Origin: an uncultured Myxococcaceae bacterium
Lineage (GTDB): Bacteria; Myxococcota_A; Polyangia; Polyangiales; Ga0077539
DNA length: 50,084 bases
Assembly (NCBI GenBank): GCA_945952225.1
Contig: CAMFHP010000058.1
Coordinates: forward strand, 1 to 50,084
Reading direction: 5' to 3'
Below the pieces are notes generated by a model. That model ran no database searches and had not been told where the DNA came from. It worked only from the letters and a program-made list of their open reading frames with translations. Below are positions 33,812 through 42,479 of this stretch, piece by piece. A program made the translations under genes and the position numbers. Within the stretch, counting starts at the first letter, position 1. Each line of letters begins with the position of its first letter.

Positions 33812-34597
33812 ATGTCGTGGATGCATGTGCTCCAGGTCGAGACCACGGGCCTCGTGGTCACGGTCACGCTCAACGACATCGAAGTGTTCGCGGACTGGGA
33901 GGGCGCGCGTCGCATCACGCAGACGCTCCTCGATCCGTACGTGGTCGAGGGTGACAACCGGCTCAACGTCGCGCTCACGCCCATGACCGACGACGAGGGA
34001 CGTCCCCTCGGCGGAGACACCACGCTCACGGTCACGCTCCTGCGCGGCGAACACGGCCGCGATCCCGGCGACGAAGGCCGCGTCGCGCGCTTCGTGTGGA
34101 ACCCCACCGAGACCCCCGTGGAGCCCGGCACGCTCACGGGTGTGTGGGCCCGACAGTTCACCGTGCGACCCGAGCACGCGCACGGCCGCTGGGCCTGGCA
34201 GGACGCGCCCGTGCGTGCGCCCGACGAGTCCGACGCCGCCGCGCTCGTGGGGCTCACGGGAGAGATCCACGCGGCGCTCACGGCCCGCGACCTCGGCGCC
34301 GTGCTCGCGCTCACGGCCCTGCGCGACCGCGAGCTCGCGCGCGCCACGGAGCTCTCCGACGACGAGATGCTCGAAGGGCTCCGCGACCTCTACGGGGGAT
34401 GGTTCGCCGAGCCCGACTTCGCGCTCGCGCCCTTCGACCCCGGCGCCCTCGCGGCCACGGCCTTCGCGCGCGGACGCCTCGTGCGCATCACCGACGCGTG
34501 GGGAGGCCCGGCGATCCAGGGCTTCGGCGGCGGTCGTCGCTTCGCCTTCACGGTGATCGCCACGCGCCTCGACGGCCGCTGGATGCTCGCGCGCTGA
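33812..34597 (+). CDS. Unrecognised T6SS-island protein with beta-sandwich N-terminus
   Basis: 261 residues, starting 3 bp after the previous stop, so translationally coupled to it. The N-terminal 100 residues look like an Ig-type sandwich (VTVTLNDIEVFADW, LLDPYVVEGDNRLNVAL), a pattern I have seen described for accessory proteins in T6SS loci. The C-terminal 130 residues are helical with an acidic, NTF2-like feel (AALTARDLGAVLALTALRDRELARA) and end in strands (FAFTVIATRLDGRWMLAR). It may be the immunity or loading partner of the upstream protein. Family not firmly recognised. Confidence 0.78.
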   Translation: MSWMHVLQVETTGLVVTVTLNDIEVFADWEGARRITQTLLDPYVVEGDNRLNVALTPMTDDEGRPLGGDTTLTVTLLRGEHGRDPGDEGRVARFVWNPTETPVEPGTLTGVWARQFTVRPEHAHGRWAWQDAPVRAPDESDAAALVGLTGEIHAALTARDLGAVLALTALRDRELARATELSDDEMLEGLRDLYGGWFAEPDFALAPFDPGALAATAFARGRLVRITDAWGGPAIQGFGGGRRFAFTVIATRLDGRWMLAR

Positions 34598-34601
34598 GTC
34601 T

Positions 34602-35366
34602 CTACGTCACCGTCACGCGCCTCACGAAGTCGGTGAGCGCGCGCCAGTAGTCGTCGTGGAGCGAGAGGTCGTTGTGTCCGCGGTCGGGCACGTAGACCAG
34701 CGTCTTGTCGGTCGTGGCGAGCGCGTCGAAGGTCGCCTGCGCCTCGTGCGGCGCAATGAGCGTGTCGCGCGCGCCGTGGAGCACCAGCGCGGGGGTGCTG
34801 CACCTCGCGTGACGTCGCAGCGGATCGAAGTCGTCGCGGTCGCGGTCGGAGAGCGGCGCGTCGAGGGTGATGCCGCGGCGGGCCACGAGGCTGTCGAGGT
34901 CGCCGATGCCGCTCTCGAACACATAGCCCCGCACGGCCTCGCGCGCGGTGTCGCAGAGCACGGCGGCGGAGAGGCTCCCGAGCGAGCGTCCCATCACCAC
35001 GAGGGGGCGCGCGGCGCGGAGCGCGAGGGCCGCATCGAGCACACGCGACGCGTCGGCGAGCACCGCGCGCAACGTGGGACGCCCGGTGCTCGCGCCATAG
35101 CCCCGGTAGTCGACCACCATGAGCGCCACACCCGCGCGGGCGAAGTGTTTTGCGGCGCCGTCGTAGTCGGCCACCACCTCGCCGTTGCCGTGAAAGAGCA
35201 GCAGCGCGGCGCGCGCGTCGGGCGCCTCGTGCGCGCGCAGATGGAGCCGCACCCCATCGCCCACGTCGACGGCCACGTCGGTCGCGCCGGGCGGCGTCCG
35301 CGTCGCGTCGCGTCGCGGAAAGAACATCGTCGAAGAGAACGCGGGATGGTCGAAGACGGAGGGCAT
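34602..35366 (-). CDS. Alpha/beta hydrolase
   Basis: 254 residues from ATG 35366 (MPSVFDHPAF); an in-frame ATG at 35384 adds six residues. The fold is shown by LLLFHGNGEVVADY, VDYRGYGASTGRPT, nucleophile elbow GRSLGS, LVLHGARDTLIA (acid) and VPDRGHNDLS (His). It is of the type of ABHD17/BEM46-like hydrolases, which act on esters or thioesters such as acylated proteins; the substrate is unknown. No signal peptide, so cytosolic. It converges with the T6SS gene, 4 bp away. Confidence 0.9.
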   Translation of the reverse strand: MPSVFDHPAFSSTMFFPRRDATRTPPGATDVAVDVGDGVRLHLRAHEAPDARAALLLFHGNGEVVADYDGAAKHFARAGVALMVVDYRGYGASTGRPTLRAVLADASRVLDAALALRAARPLVVMGRSLGSLSAAVLCDTAREAVRGYVFESGIGDLDSLVARRGITLDAPLSDRDRDDFDPLRRHARCSTPALVLHGARDTLIAPHEAQATFDALATTDKTLVYVPDRGHNDLSLHDDYWRALTDFVRRVTVT

Positions 35367-35411
35367 CGCGCGCCGAGCATACACAGCGCGCGGAGGGTGT
35401 CGGCGCGGGCG

Positions 35412-36650
35412 CTACGCGAGCACGAGCTGGCGGATCATGTCGAGCGAGGCGACGGTGGGGCCCGCGAGGTCGTAGAGCGCGCGGTCGTTGATGCCGAGGC
35501 CCGCGTCGCGGGCGCGGGTGACCTGGCGGTTCTCCCACACCGTCGTCGACATGATGCGCTCGTACGAGGGCGCGAGGGTCTTGAGCAGCGCGACGCCGGT
35601 CATGTCGGCGGCGAGGCGATCGCGCGAGATGATCACGCAGTGCGGCTCCGCGGTGACGCCGCCCGACCAGCTCGAAGGCGCCGCGGGCGGACGGTCCGTG
35701 GGCGTGGGGCCGCCGGAGATGAGCGCGTTCCACGCGTCGAGCACGACGAGCGAGAGCGCGGGGCCCGTCTTGTTCATGAACGCGACCTGACGGTAGAGCC
35801 GGTCGGCCGTGGTCGAGTGCGAGCCGAGGTTCGCGGTGCGCGAGCGATCGACGGGGTTGATGATGCCGATCATGTTCTTCATCGACATGGTGAAGGTCGC
35901 GATGAAGTGCGTCTTCGCCACGGAGAGCGAGATCACGTGGTCGGCCTGCGCCACGGGCACGGGGATGCGCATCGAGCCCGTCCAGATCGCGCTGCGCGCG
36001 CCGAGGGTCTCTTCGGTGTCGGGGAGCTCCATCCAGTCGACGCTGTTGGCCGCCGAGTCGCCCGCGGCCATGTCGCCGAACACCATGAGCGGCACCGAGA
36101 GCTCGTCGGCCACGCCCGCGATGCCGTTGTTCTGAAAGTTCCGCGCCGTCGAGCGGTCGCCGAAGAACGAGCGGTCGCCGATGAACACCTCGCCGCCGCG
36201 CTCGCGCACCTTCTCCACGACCCAGCGGATCATGTCGGGCGAGGTCGAGTACGGGAACACGTCGCCGGAGTTCGTGTTGACCTTGAGGTACACGCGCTGA
36301 CCGGGGCGCACGAAGTCGAAGTCGTGCGTCTGCGCGAGCGCGGCCTCGGCGGCCATGATGTGGTCCTCGTGCTGGCCCATGCCCACGAGGTGCGCCGTGC
36401 GCGCAGGCGTCGTGTCGGTGGGCACGTCGGCGGAGGCATCGGTCGACGCGTCGGTGCCGCTGTCCGTGGTCGTCGGCGGGTTCGACGGCGATGCGTTCGA
36501 ACCACAGCCCGCCAGCGCCGCGGCCCCGAGGGCGCCGAGCAGGAGCTGTCGGCGAGAGAGATCCTTCGCCTGGTACTCGTCGAGCAGGTCGCGCGAGGTG
36601 ATGGTGCGACCACCCGTCTTGCGCGGAGAAACAAGGTCCTTCAGCTTCAT
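35412..36650 (-). CDS. Tat-exported DUF362 protein
   Basis: 412 residues from ATG 36650, with GGAG about 11 nt upstream. The N-terminal 55 residues hold a twin-arginine signal, LSRRQLLLGALGAAALAGC, that also ends in a lipobox-like LAGC. A Thr/Asp/Ala linker follows. Residues 90-400 match DUF362: VYLKVNTNSGD, KVRERGGEVFIGDRSFFG, ISLSVAKTHFIATFTMSMKNMIGIINP and LVVLDAWNALISGGPT. Members are periplasmic and of poorly known function, some linked to Fe-S or metal handling. Tat export suggests a protein folded or metal-loaded in the cytoplasm. Confidence 0.87.
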   Translation of the reverse strand: MKLKDLVSPRKTGGRTITSRDLLDEYQAKDLSRRQLLLGALGAAALAGCGSNASPSNPPTTTDSGTDASTDASADVPTDTTPARTAHLVGMGQHEDHIMAAEAALAQTHDFDFVRPGQRVYLKVNTNSGDVFPYSTSPDMIRWVVEKVRERGGEVFIGDRSFFGDRSTARNFQNNGIAGVADELSVPLMVFGDMAAGDSAANSVDWMELPDTEETLGARSAIWTGSMRIPVPVAQADHVISLSVAKTHFIATFTMSMKNMIGIINPVDRSRTANLGSHSTTADRLYRQVAFMNKTGPALSLVVLDAWNALISGGPTPTDRPPAAPSSWSGGVTAEPHCVIISRDRLAADMTGVALLKTLAPSYERIMSTTVWENRQVTRARDAGLGINDRALYDLAGPTVASLDMIRQLVLA

Positions 36651-36782
36651 CGTGCGCCGCTCCAGAAAAGGGGGAGGGCGCGGGTCGCACCACGATCCGG
36701 GACGCACCGCCACAGCCGCGCGCGCACCCGACGCACTTCGCCCGTCACGCCTTGCGGGGTGCCACGGCGCGCTCGGAGATGT

Positions 36783-38537
36783 TCAAGGTCCGCCCATCGC
36801 CGTCGCGAGGTCGAGGGGCGCGAGGGTCTCCACGGAGCCCACGGGCGGCGGGGTCCATGGGACGAAGCGGTCGCGTTCCCAACGGATCCAGCGGAGGTGC
36901 GGCGCTTCGAGGGGCGTGGCGAAGGTGAAGCGCATCACCGCGGGGCGTCCGTCGGCGGTGAGCGCGCGGGGCGTGGCGTCGAGCTCGCCCGCGTGCACGG
37001 TGTCTCCCACGCGAAAGCGCCACGGCGTGCCGCGCATCGTCTGGCTCATGGCGTCGTGGAGAAAGCCCGCGCCCAGGGTCACATCGAGCGTGCGCGCGTC
37101 GACCCTGCGCACGGTGACGCTCCCTTCGAGGGGCACCGCGAGGGTGTGGAGCTCTCCGTTCGGCATGTGTCCCGCGTCGACGGCGCGCTTCGCGAGGGCG
37201 TAGAGCGGGGTCAACAGATCGGGCGACGTGAGGGCCACCGCGGTCATTCTCGGCGCGCGCACGTCGAAGGGAAGGCTCGCGGCGGCGCGGTCCACGAGTC
37301 CGCCGAACATTCCCCCCACGGCGATCACCTTGAGCGGGAGCAGCAGCGCCGCGAACACGCCGTGCGTGCCCACGATCGCGACGCGCATCGCACGGGTCGA
37401 GGTCTCCGACGCGAAGGCCCGCGCGAGGAGCGCGAAGGCCCCGAAGCCCGACGCGAGGAGCAGCCGATCGCTCGCCCAGGTCGCACACGTGGGAACGAGG
37501 CACAGCAGCGTTCCACCGACGAGAAAGGGCGCGAGGGGGTCACCGCGGAGCGCGCGATGGAGCCACCGCGCCACGAGCGCGAGGAGCCCGTACGCCCCCA
37601 GCGCGGCGAGGCGCTGCACACGCGGCGGCTGCTGCATCCAGAGGTCCGCGGGCGGCAGCGCGAACTGCGAGGCGAGCAGCACAGGCATGCGCGTGAGAAG
37701 CGCGCCCACGAAGGCCACCGGCTGGCGCAGGGGGTCGAGGTAGAAGCCTCCGCCCGCGGCGCCGTAGCCGAGTCCGCGGTACGCGACGAGCCACACGAGC
37801 GCGAGCGCAACGTAGGGCGCGAGCGCGCGAACGCGGTCTGCGCGGGGGCGGCGGTCGAGGAGGGCGACGTGGGCGACGATCCACGCGAGGGCGCCGAAGG
37901 CCGACTCGCCGCCGAGGAGTGCGACCGCGAAGAGACACGGCGCGACCCACGGAGACCACGGGCGCTCGCCGTCGAGGGGACGGTGCGCGCGGTCGTGGGC
38001 ATAGAGCGCGGCGAGGCCCGGCGTGAGGGCTACGAGGGCGTTGCGGTGCGAGATCCAGAGGGCGGGGAGCGCGTGCGCGTCGTCGACGGCGTAGAGGAGC
38101 GTGGCGAGTCCGGCGACCCACGTTGCGCCGAGGATCCGTCGGTGCAGCGCGCCCACCACGGCGACGAGCGCGGCGTACCACGCGAGGCTGTGGAGGTGCT
38201 GCGCCCATGCGGGCAGATGCGCGAACTCCCAGGCGTGCATCACCGACGAGAGCGGGCGAAAGAACGCGAGGCGAAAATCAGGGGCGACCCACCAGGCCCA
38301 GGTGCCGCGCGCGAGGCCGCGGGCGAAGTGCGCGGGGTCGCCGTCTTCGAAGCGGAAGAGGTCCCACGCGGGGCGCCCGAGGCCCTGCGCGCGCGTGTCG
38401 GGGTGCAGGAGGAACTGGAAGGTCCAGTCGTCGAGCATGTAGCCCGCGCGCAGCGAAGGCGTGAGGAGCAGCACCGCCACGAGGGCCGCGCCCCATGGCG
38501 CGAAGGGCGATGCGAGGAGCCGACGGAGCGCAGACAT
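36783..38537 (-). CDS. Polytopic membrane protein, GT-C glycosyltransferase-like
   Basis: 584 residues from ATG 38537. About ten to twelve hydrophobic segments span residues 15-440. After the first helix comes GYMLDDWTF, a DD loop reminiscent of the catalytic acidic motif of GT-C (PMT/ArnT-type) enzymes. The C-terminal 145 residues are soluble, with beta strands (HTLAVPLEGSVTVRRVDARTL). Myxobacteria carry many such proteins, which likely transfer sugars from lipid carriers in the periplasm; the donor and acceptor are unknown. It starts 6 nt after TACCGT. Confidence 0.72.
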   Translation of the reverse strand: MSALRRLLASPFAPWGAALVAVLLLTPSLRAGYMLDDWTFQFLLHPDTRAQGLGRPAWDLFRFEDGDPAHFARGLARGTWAWWVAPDFRLAFFRPLSSVMHAWEFAHLPAWAQHLHSLAWYAALVAVVGALHRRILGATWVAGLATLLYAVDDAHALPALWISHRNALVALTPGLAALYAHDRAHRPLDGERPWSPWVAPCLFAVALLGGESAFGALAWIVAHVALLDRRPRADRVRALAPYVALALVWLVAYRGLGYGAAGGGFYLDPLRQPVAFVGALLTRMPVLLASQFALPPADLWMQQPPRVQRLAALGAYGLLALVARWLHRALRGDPLAPFLVGGTLLCLVPTCATWASDRLLLASGFGAFALLARAFASETSTRAMRVAIVGTHGVFAALLLPLKVIAVGGMFGGLVDRAAASLPFDVRAPRMTAVALTSPDLLTPLYALAKRAVDAGHMPNGELHTLAVPLEGSVTVRRVDARTLDVTLGAGFLHDAMSQTMRGTPWRFRVGDTVHAGELDATPRALTADGRPAVMRFTFATPLEAPHLRWIRWERDRFVPWTPPPVGSVETLAPLDLATAMGGP

Positions 38538-38862
38538 CCCGCGACGGTAGGGCCGAGGCGCGACGCGCGTGAAGGTGTGTCGAAGGGAGAGCGGGCGGGT
38601 GCCAGGGGAGCGAGCGGGAACCAACGGGTGGACGCGGTGGCAAAGACGGCAGTGTCCGTTGGCAAAGATGGCGGTGCTCATCCCGCGGGGGAGGCTCCCG
38701 TGGCGAAGACGTCACCGTGCATGGCGAAGAAGGACGGTTCCCGATGCGCGGGGGAAGCCCAGAGGACCGCGGGGACCGGTGCGTCACCCGCGGGGAGGGA
38801 GGCAGAGGGCGCGGGGGAAGGTCGGCGTGCGGAGAGGGAGGGCGCTCCCGCGGCGATGCGCG
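38538..38862. other. Intergenic stretch without a gene
   Basis: No credible gene on either strand between the membrane-protein start and the propeller-gene stop. It contains four copies of TGGCRAAGA at 38638, 38660, 38701 and 38722 (steps of 22, 41 and 21 bp) and is purine-rich on the plus strand. It may be upstream regulatory sequence for the membrane protein gene. Confidence 0.5.
38544..38549 (-). promoter_or_regulatory. TACCGT, variant of the leaderless -10 motif
   Basis: TACCGT-CGCGGG-ATG on the minus strand, a 6-nt spacing as at the TAGCGT starts. No Shine-Dalgarno. Confidence 0.35.
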
Positions 38863-39930
38863 CTACCACCACACGCGGAGCGTGCCCTGCGTGGTCACGG
38901 GCGACGACGTTCCATCGAGCGCGAGGCGCGTGAGCGTGTTGTGCGAGAGCATCGCGATCGTGGTGGGCGTGATCCACGCGTAGCGGCACTGCGCGCAGGC
39001 CGTGAGCGCGCGGGGAGCGCCGACGGTCGCGGGCACGAGGTCGAGGCTTCCGGGCGCCGAGGTGCGGCTCTCGCGCGTGAAGATCACCGTGGCGCCATCG
39101 GGCGAGAGGCGCGGCTGCTGGTACGTCGCCCATCCCGCGCGCGGGCTCACGTCGTGGAGGCCCGTTCCGTCGGTGTTGCGCACCTCGACGCGCGAGTCGT
39201 TGGCGTTGGCGCCCGCGGTGCCGCTGAGCTGAACGACACGTCCGTTGCGCACGGTGAAGACCAGCGGCGACGACGAGATGGGCGATGCGAAGAGCACCGC
39301 GGGCGCGCTGCCGTCGAGGGAGGCGCGCACGAAGCTCCGGGTGCCCTCGCGGTCCGTGGCGCCGTAGAGGGTGCTGTTGTCGGCCCATCCCCACGCGGCG
39401 GCGACGGATCCGTGAAAGGCCACGCGGCGCTGCGTGGCGGGCTCGAAGGCGTAGAAGCCCGCGGGCGACGGGAGGATCGGCTCGGGGCCGTCCAACGACG
39501 ACTCGCCGTGCAGATGGAACAGCACCCGCGCGCTGTCGGGCGACCACGCGACGAAGGTCACCTCGGCGGCGCGCGCACGTCCCGGCGGCATCACGCGGAG
39601 CTCGGGTCCGCCCGTGGCGCGGCGCACGTACGGAACACGATTGCGCGTGTAGGCCACCCACGTTCCATCGGGCGAGAGCGTGGGGCTGCCGGTGCCCGTG
39701 TCGCTGCTCTCGGTGGTCTGCGCGTCGACCTCCAGACGCAGCGGGCGGAGCGTTCCGGTGGCGTCGAGGAGGTGCACGGCGGCGCGTCCTCGCGGGCGGT
39801 CGACGCCGACGAGCACACCGGGCGTCGGGGCGGAGGCCGCGGGCGACGGCGCGTTCTGCGCGAAGGCCGACGGCGCCATGGAGAGCGCGAGGAGCGTGAC
39901 GGTGAGGGGCGTACGAACGGTGCGGCGCAT
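38863..39930 (-). CDS. Exported TolB/WD40-like beta-propeller protein
   Basis: 355 residues from ATG 39930. A signal peptide (MRRTVRTPLTVTLLALSMAPSAFAQ) precedes a Pro/Ala-rich spacer and a six-bladed-type propeller with PD40 repeats: LSPDGTWVAYTRN, WSPDSARVLFHL and LSPDGATVIFTRE. There is no lipobox, so it is probably periplasmic or secreted. TolB-like proteins are protein-binding scaffolds; the partner is unknown. TAGCGT lies 8 nt before the ATG and no Shine-Dalgarno is present. Confidence 0.82.
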   Translation of the reverse strand: MRRTVRTPLTVTLLALSMAPSAFAQNAPSPAASAPTPGVLVGVDRPRGRAAVHLLDATGTLRPLRLEVDAQTTESSDTGTGSPTLSPDGTWVAYTRNRVPYVRRATGGPELRVMPPGRARAAEVTFVAWSPDSARVLFHLHGESSLDGPEPILPSPAGFYAFEPATQRRVAFHGSVAAAWGWADNSTLYGATDREGTRSFVRASLDGSAPAVLFASPISSSPLVFTVRNGRVVQLSGTAGANANDSRVEVRNTDGTGLHDVSPRAGWATYQQPRLSPDGATVIFTRESRTSAPGSLDLVPATVGAPRALTACAQCRYAWITPTTIAMLSHNTLTRLALDGTSSPVTTQGTLRVWW

Positions 39931-39938
39931 GGCGCGCG

Positions 39939-39944
39939 ACGCTA
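39939..39944 (-). promoter_or_regulatory. TAGCGT, candidate -10 of a leaderless promoter
   Basis: TAGCGT-CGCGCGCC-ATG on the minus strand, 8 nt before the propeller-protein start. No ribosome binding site. Confidence 0.38.
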
Positions 39945-39992
39945 CCAGAGCACCGCGCGAGCGAGGGACGCGCGTTGCGGTGCGGTGTGGGC

Positions 39993-40448
39993 TCAGGGCG
40001 CGTCGACGGGGCGTCCGGCGAGGAGCCGCGCGAGGCGGTCGAGCACCTGCTCGTTCGAGGGCACGACCACGGCGCGCACGGCGGCGGTCACCTCGGGGCG
40101 GAGAAAATCCTGGAGCCAGTCGATGCGCGTGCCGTCGGCCTCTTCGGTGAGCGTGACCGTGAGCAGAAAGAGCGGCGCCACCGTGTGGTCGATCACCAGG
40201 CGCGCGGGGCCGAGCTCGCGGAAGACGCAGGTGTTGGCGTAGTCGCGTCCGTCGGGTCCGTGCATCACGAAGTCCCACGTTCCACCGGGGCGAAACTCGA
40301 AGCGCGCGAAGGTGTTGGTGAAGCCCGTGGGGCCCCACCACTGCGTGAGGAGCTCGGGGCGCTCGAAGGCCTCGTACACGGCGCGCGGCGGCGCGGCGAC
40401 GAGACGGTTCGTGCGAAGGGCGGTCGGGGGCGTGTCGTGAAGGGTCAT
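39993..40448 (-). CDS. SRPBCC / AHSA1-type protein
   Basis: 151 residues from ATG 40448, GAGGAA upstream. It shows the START-like AHSA1 pattern: RLVAAPPRAVYEAFERPELLTQWWGPTGFTNT, FEFRPGGTWDFVMHGPDG and LTVTLTEEADGTRIDWLQDF. Members bind hydrophobic ligands or act as Hsp90-cochaperone-like or stress-related proteins. It stands 62 bp upstream of the propeller gene on the same strand but with its own binding site. No further role can be inferred. Confidence 0.88.
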   Translation of the reverse strand: MTLHDTPPTALRTNRLVAAPPRAVYEAFERPELLTQWWGPTGFTNTFARFEFRPGGTWDFVMHGPDGRDYANTCVFRELGPARLVIDHTVAPLFLLTVTLTEEADGTRIDWLQDFLRPEVTAAVRAVVVPSNEQVLDRLARLLAGRPVDAP

Positions 40449-40520
40449 CGCGTTCCTCGGAGGTGCAGACCGCGGCACCGTCGCCGACTCATCGGCGTGC
40501 AGGGAACTTTCTCGCGAAGG

Positions 40521-41357
40521 TCACGCGCCTGCGTCGTCGTCTGCCATCGCCTCGCCCCGCGCCGCCGCCGCGCTGCCCGTGGGGCACCAGATCGCCGCCG
40601 TGTCGTCGCCGTAGCACTCCACCCTTGCCTCGCTGTACCGCGCGCCGACCCACGCGCACACCGTCGCGTCGAGGGCGTCTTCCCATCGCTTGAGCCGCGC
40701 AAGCGGGGCCTCCGTGGGCAGGTCGAGCGTCGCGCCCGCGAGCTCCGCGTCGAGGCGCCGCAACACCCGCATCCACAACGGACGCACCGTGGACCAGGTG
40801 CGCCCGGGCTTGCCGATCTTGTAGGCGAGACGCGTCGATTCGCCCGTCAGCGCGAGGAGCGCGGGATGCGGATACACCTCGATCAGCGCGCGTTCACGCG
40901 GTGCGTTCGCGCGGGTGGCGAGGGTGTAGCCCGCTTGCAGAAACGCATCCGTAAGCGCCGCACCGTGGGGACCGGGACGCTCCTTCGTGGGCGAGTGCGT
41001 GCCGCATTTCGCGCGGCCGAAGGTGCGCGAAACCGCATTGTCGCAGGGCCTTCGCGCGGTCACACCGCCGTGCGCCATGGGCATGTCGACGGCCACCACG
41101 GTCACGTCGGCGCCATCGAGCAGCGACCGTGACGCACCGAGGAGCGCGCCTGCATCCAGCGGCCCGCCGACGATCTTCGGCGCGTTCCACGGCACGGGAA
41201 CGCCGCGGGCCAGGTCGATGAAGGTCTGCGCGCTCGGGGCCACGGCGACCCTGTGCCAGCGGTCGCCGTCGTGCGCGGCGAGGCACACGCCGCTCGGTGC
41301 GGCGACGGTCCATGCGGCGTCGAGGCCGAGCACCGCGCGGGTCCATCGGGAGGTCAT
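40521..41357 (-). CDS. DUF429 family protein
   Basis: 278 residues from ATG 41357 (MTSRWTRAVLGLDAAW). The N-terminus AVLGLDAAWTVAAPSGVCLA and the internal VDMPMAHGG, YPHPALLALTG and RLAYKIGKPGRTW blocks match DUF429, an RNase-H-like fold of unknown function. Asp13 and Asp in VAVDMP are candidate metal ligands. Start preceded by TAGCAC 7 nt upstream, a weaker form of the leaderless motif. Confidence 0.82.
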   Translation of the reverse strand: MTSRWTRAVLGLDAAWTVAAPSGVCLAAHDGDRWHRVAVAPSAQTFIDLARGVPVPWNAPKIVGGPLDAGALLGASRSLLDGADVTVVAVDMPMAHGGVTARRPCDNAVSRTFGRAKCGTHSPTKERPGPHGAALTDAFLQAGYTLATRANAPRERALIEVYPHPALLALTGESTRLAYKIGKPGRTWSTVRPLWMRVLRRLDAELAGATLDLPTEAPLARLKRWEDALDATVCAWVGARYSEARVECYGDDTAAIWCPTGSAAAARGEAMADDDAGA

Positions 41358-41437
41358 CGCCACGGTGCTACCACCGCGCGCACCGCGGAGGGGAGCTGGC
41401 GATTTCTGTCCCACGGCCCCACAAGAGTGCGCCCACC

Positions 41438-42424
41438 GTGAGCACCGGACTCCTCGCGCTCCTCGACGACGTCGCCGCCCTCGCGAAGCTCGCAGCGGCC
41501 TCCCTCGACGACACCGCCGCGCTCGCCATGAAGGCCGGCGGCAAGGCCACGGGCATCGTGATCGACGACACCGCGGTCACGCCCCGCTACGTCGTCGGAT
41601 TCACCGCGGAGCGCGAGCTCCCGATCATCGCGCGCATCGCGAAGGGATCGCTGGTCAACAAGCTCCTCTACCTCACGCCCGGCGCGCTGGTGCTGAGCGC
41701 CCTCGCCCCGTGGAGCCTCACGCCCCTGCTCATGGCGGGCGGCGCGTTCCTCTGCTTCGAGGGCGCGCACAAGGTCTTCGAAGCGCGCGCACGCGCCGAC
41801 GGAGCGGCCACGCACGCCGACGAGAACGCGCTCCCCGAGACCGCCGTCGACGAAGACGCGCGCGTCGCCAGCGCGGTGCGCACCGACATGATCCTCTCGG
41901 CGGAGATTCTCGCGATCACCCTCGCCGACGTGGCCGAGCGTCCCCTCGCGCAGCGCGCCGCGGTGCTCGTCGCCGTGGGCCTCGCGATGACCGTGCTCGT
42001 CTACGGTCTCGTCGCCGCCATCGTGAAGGCCGACGACCTCGGCGTGCTCCTCGCGCGCGCCTCGCACGCGCCCCTCCGCGCCCTCGGACGGGGACTCGTG
42101 CGCGCCATGCCCGCGCTGCTCCGTGCGCTCGCCTCGCTGGGCACCGTGGCCATGCTCTGGGTCGGCGGCGGCATCGTCGCGCACGGACTCCACGCGCTCG
42201 GGCTCCACGCCCCCGACGACGCCCTCGACGCGCTCGCAGCGCTCGGCGCCCGCGCGCCCCTCGCCCCGGGCCTCGCGTCGTGGCTCGTCGGCGCCCTCGC
42301 CGCGGCCCTCTTCGGACTCGCCGTCGGCGCCCTCGTCGACGCGTTCGTCACCCGCGTGGGCGCTCCCCTCGTGCGCCGTCTGCGCGCCCTCCGCACCGGT
42401 GCGCGCACCGATGCGTCGGCGTAG
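41438..42424 (+). CDS. DUF808 membrane protein
   Basis: 328 residues from GTG 41438 (STGLLALLDDVAALAKLAAASLDD), the typical start of DUF808 proteins. TPRYVVGFTAERELPIIARIAKGSL and LMAGGAFLCFEGAHKV follow. Six or so hydrophobic segments are present and the last about 70 residues are Ala/Leu-rich helices. DUF808 members are inner-membrane proteins of unknown function. A longer frame upstream of the GTG is basic and not part of the family. Confidence 0.87.
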   Translation: MSTGLLALLDDVAALAKLAAASLDDTAALAMKAGGKATGIVIDDTAVTPRYVVGFTAERELPIIARIAKGSLVNKLLYLTPGALVLSALAPWSLTPLLMAGGAFLCFEGAHKVFEARARADGAATHADENALPETAVDEDARVASAVRTDMILSAEILAITLADVAERPLAQRAAVLVAVGLAMTVLVYGLVAAIVKADDLGVLLARASHAPLRALGRGLVRAMPALLRALASLGTVAMLWVGGGIVAHGLHALGLHAPDDALDALAALGARAPLAPGLASWLVGALAAALFGLAVGALVDAFVTRVGAPLVRRLRALRTGARTDASA

Positions 42425-42479
42425 TCGGTGATCGGCTTCGCACACCGCGCGGCACCGCCGTTGCGACCTGCGGTGCGCC

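Noticed and set aside
22103-34597. Contractile phage tail or complete T6SS
   Set aside because: VgrG, DUF4150 and DUF2169 point to T6SS cargo, but no sheath, tube, baseplate, capsid or terminase gene was found.
34656-38933. 1425-residue plus-strand open frame
   Set aside because: It is antisense to the hydrolase, DUF362 and membrane-protein genes, reads as low-complexity Arg/Glu/His/Gly and has no domain. It is a GC-rich shadow frame.
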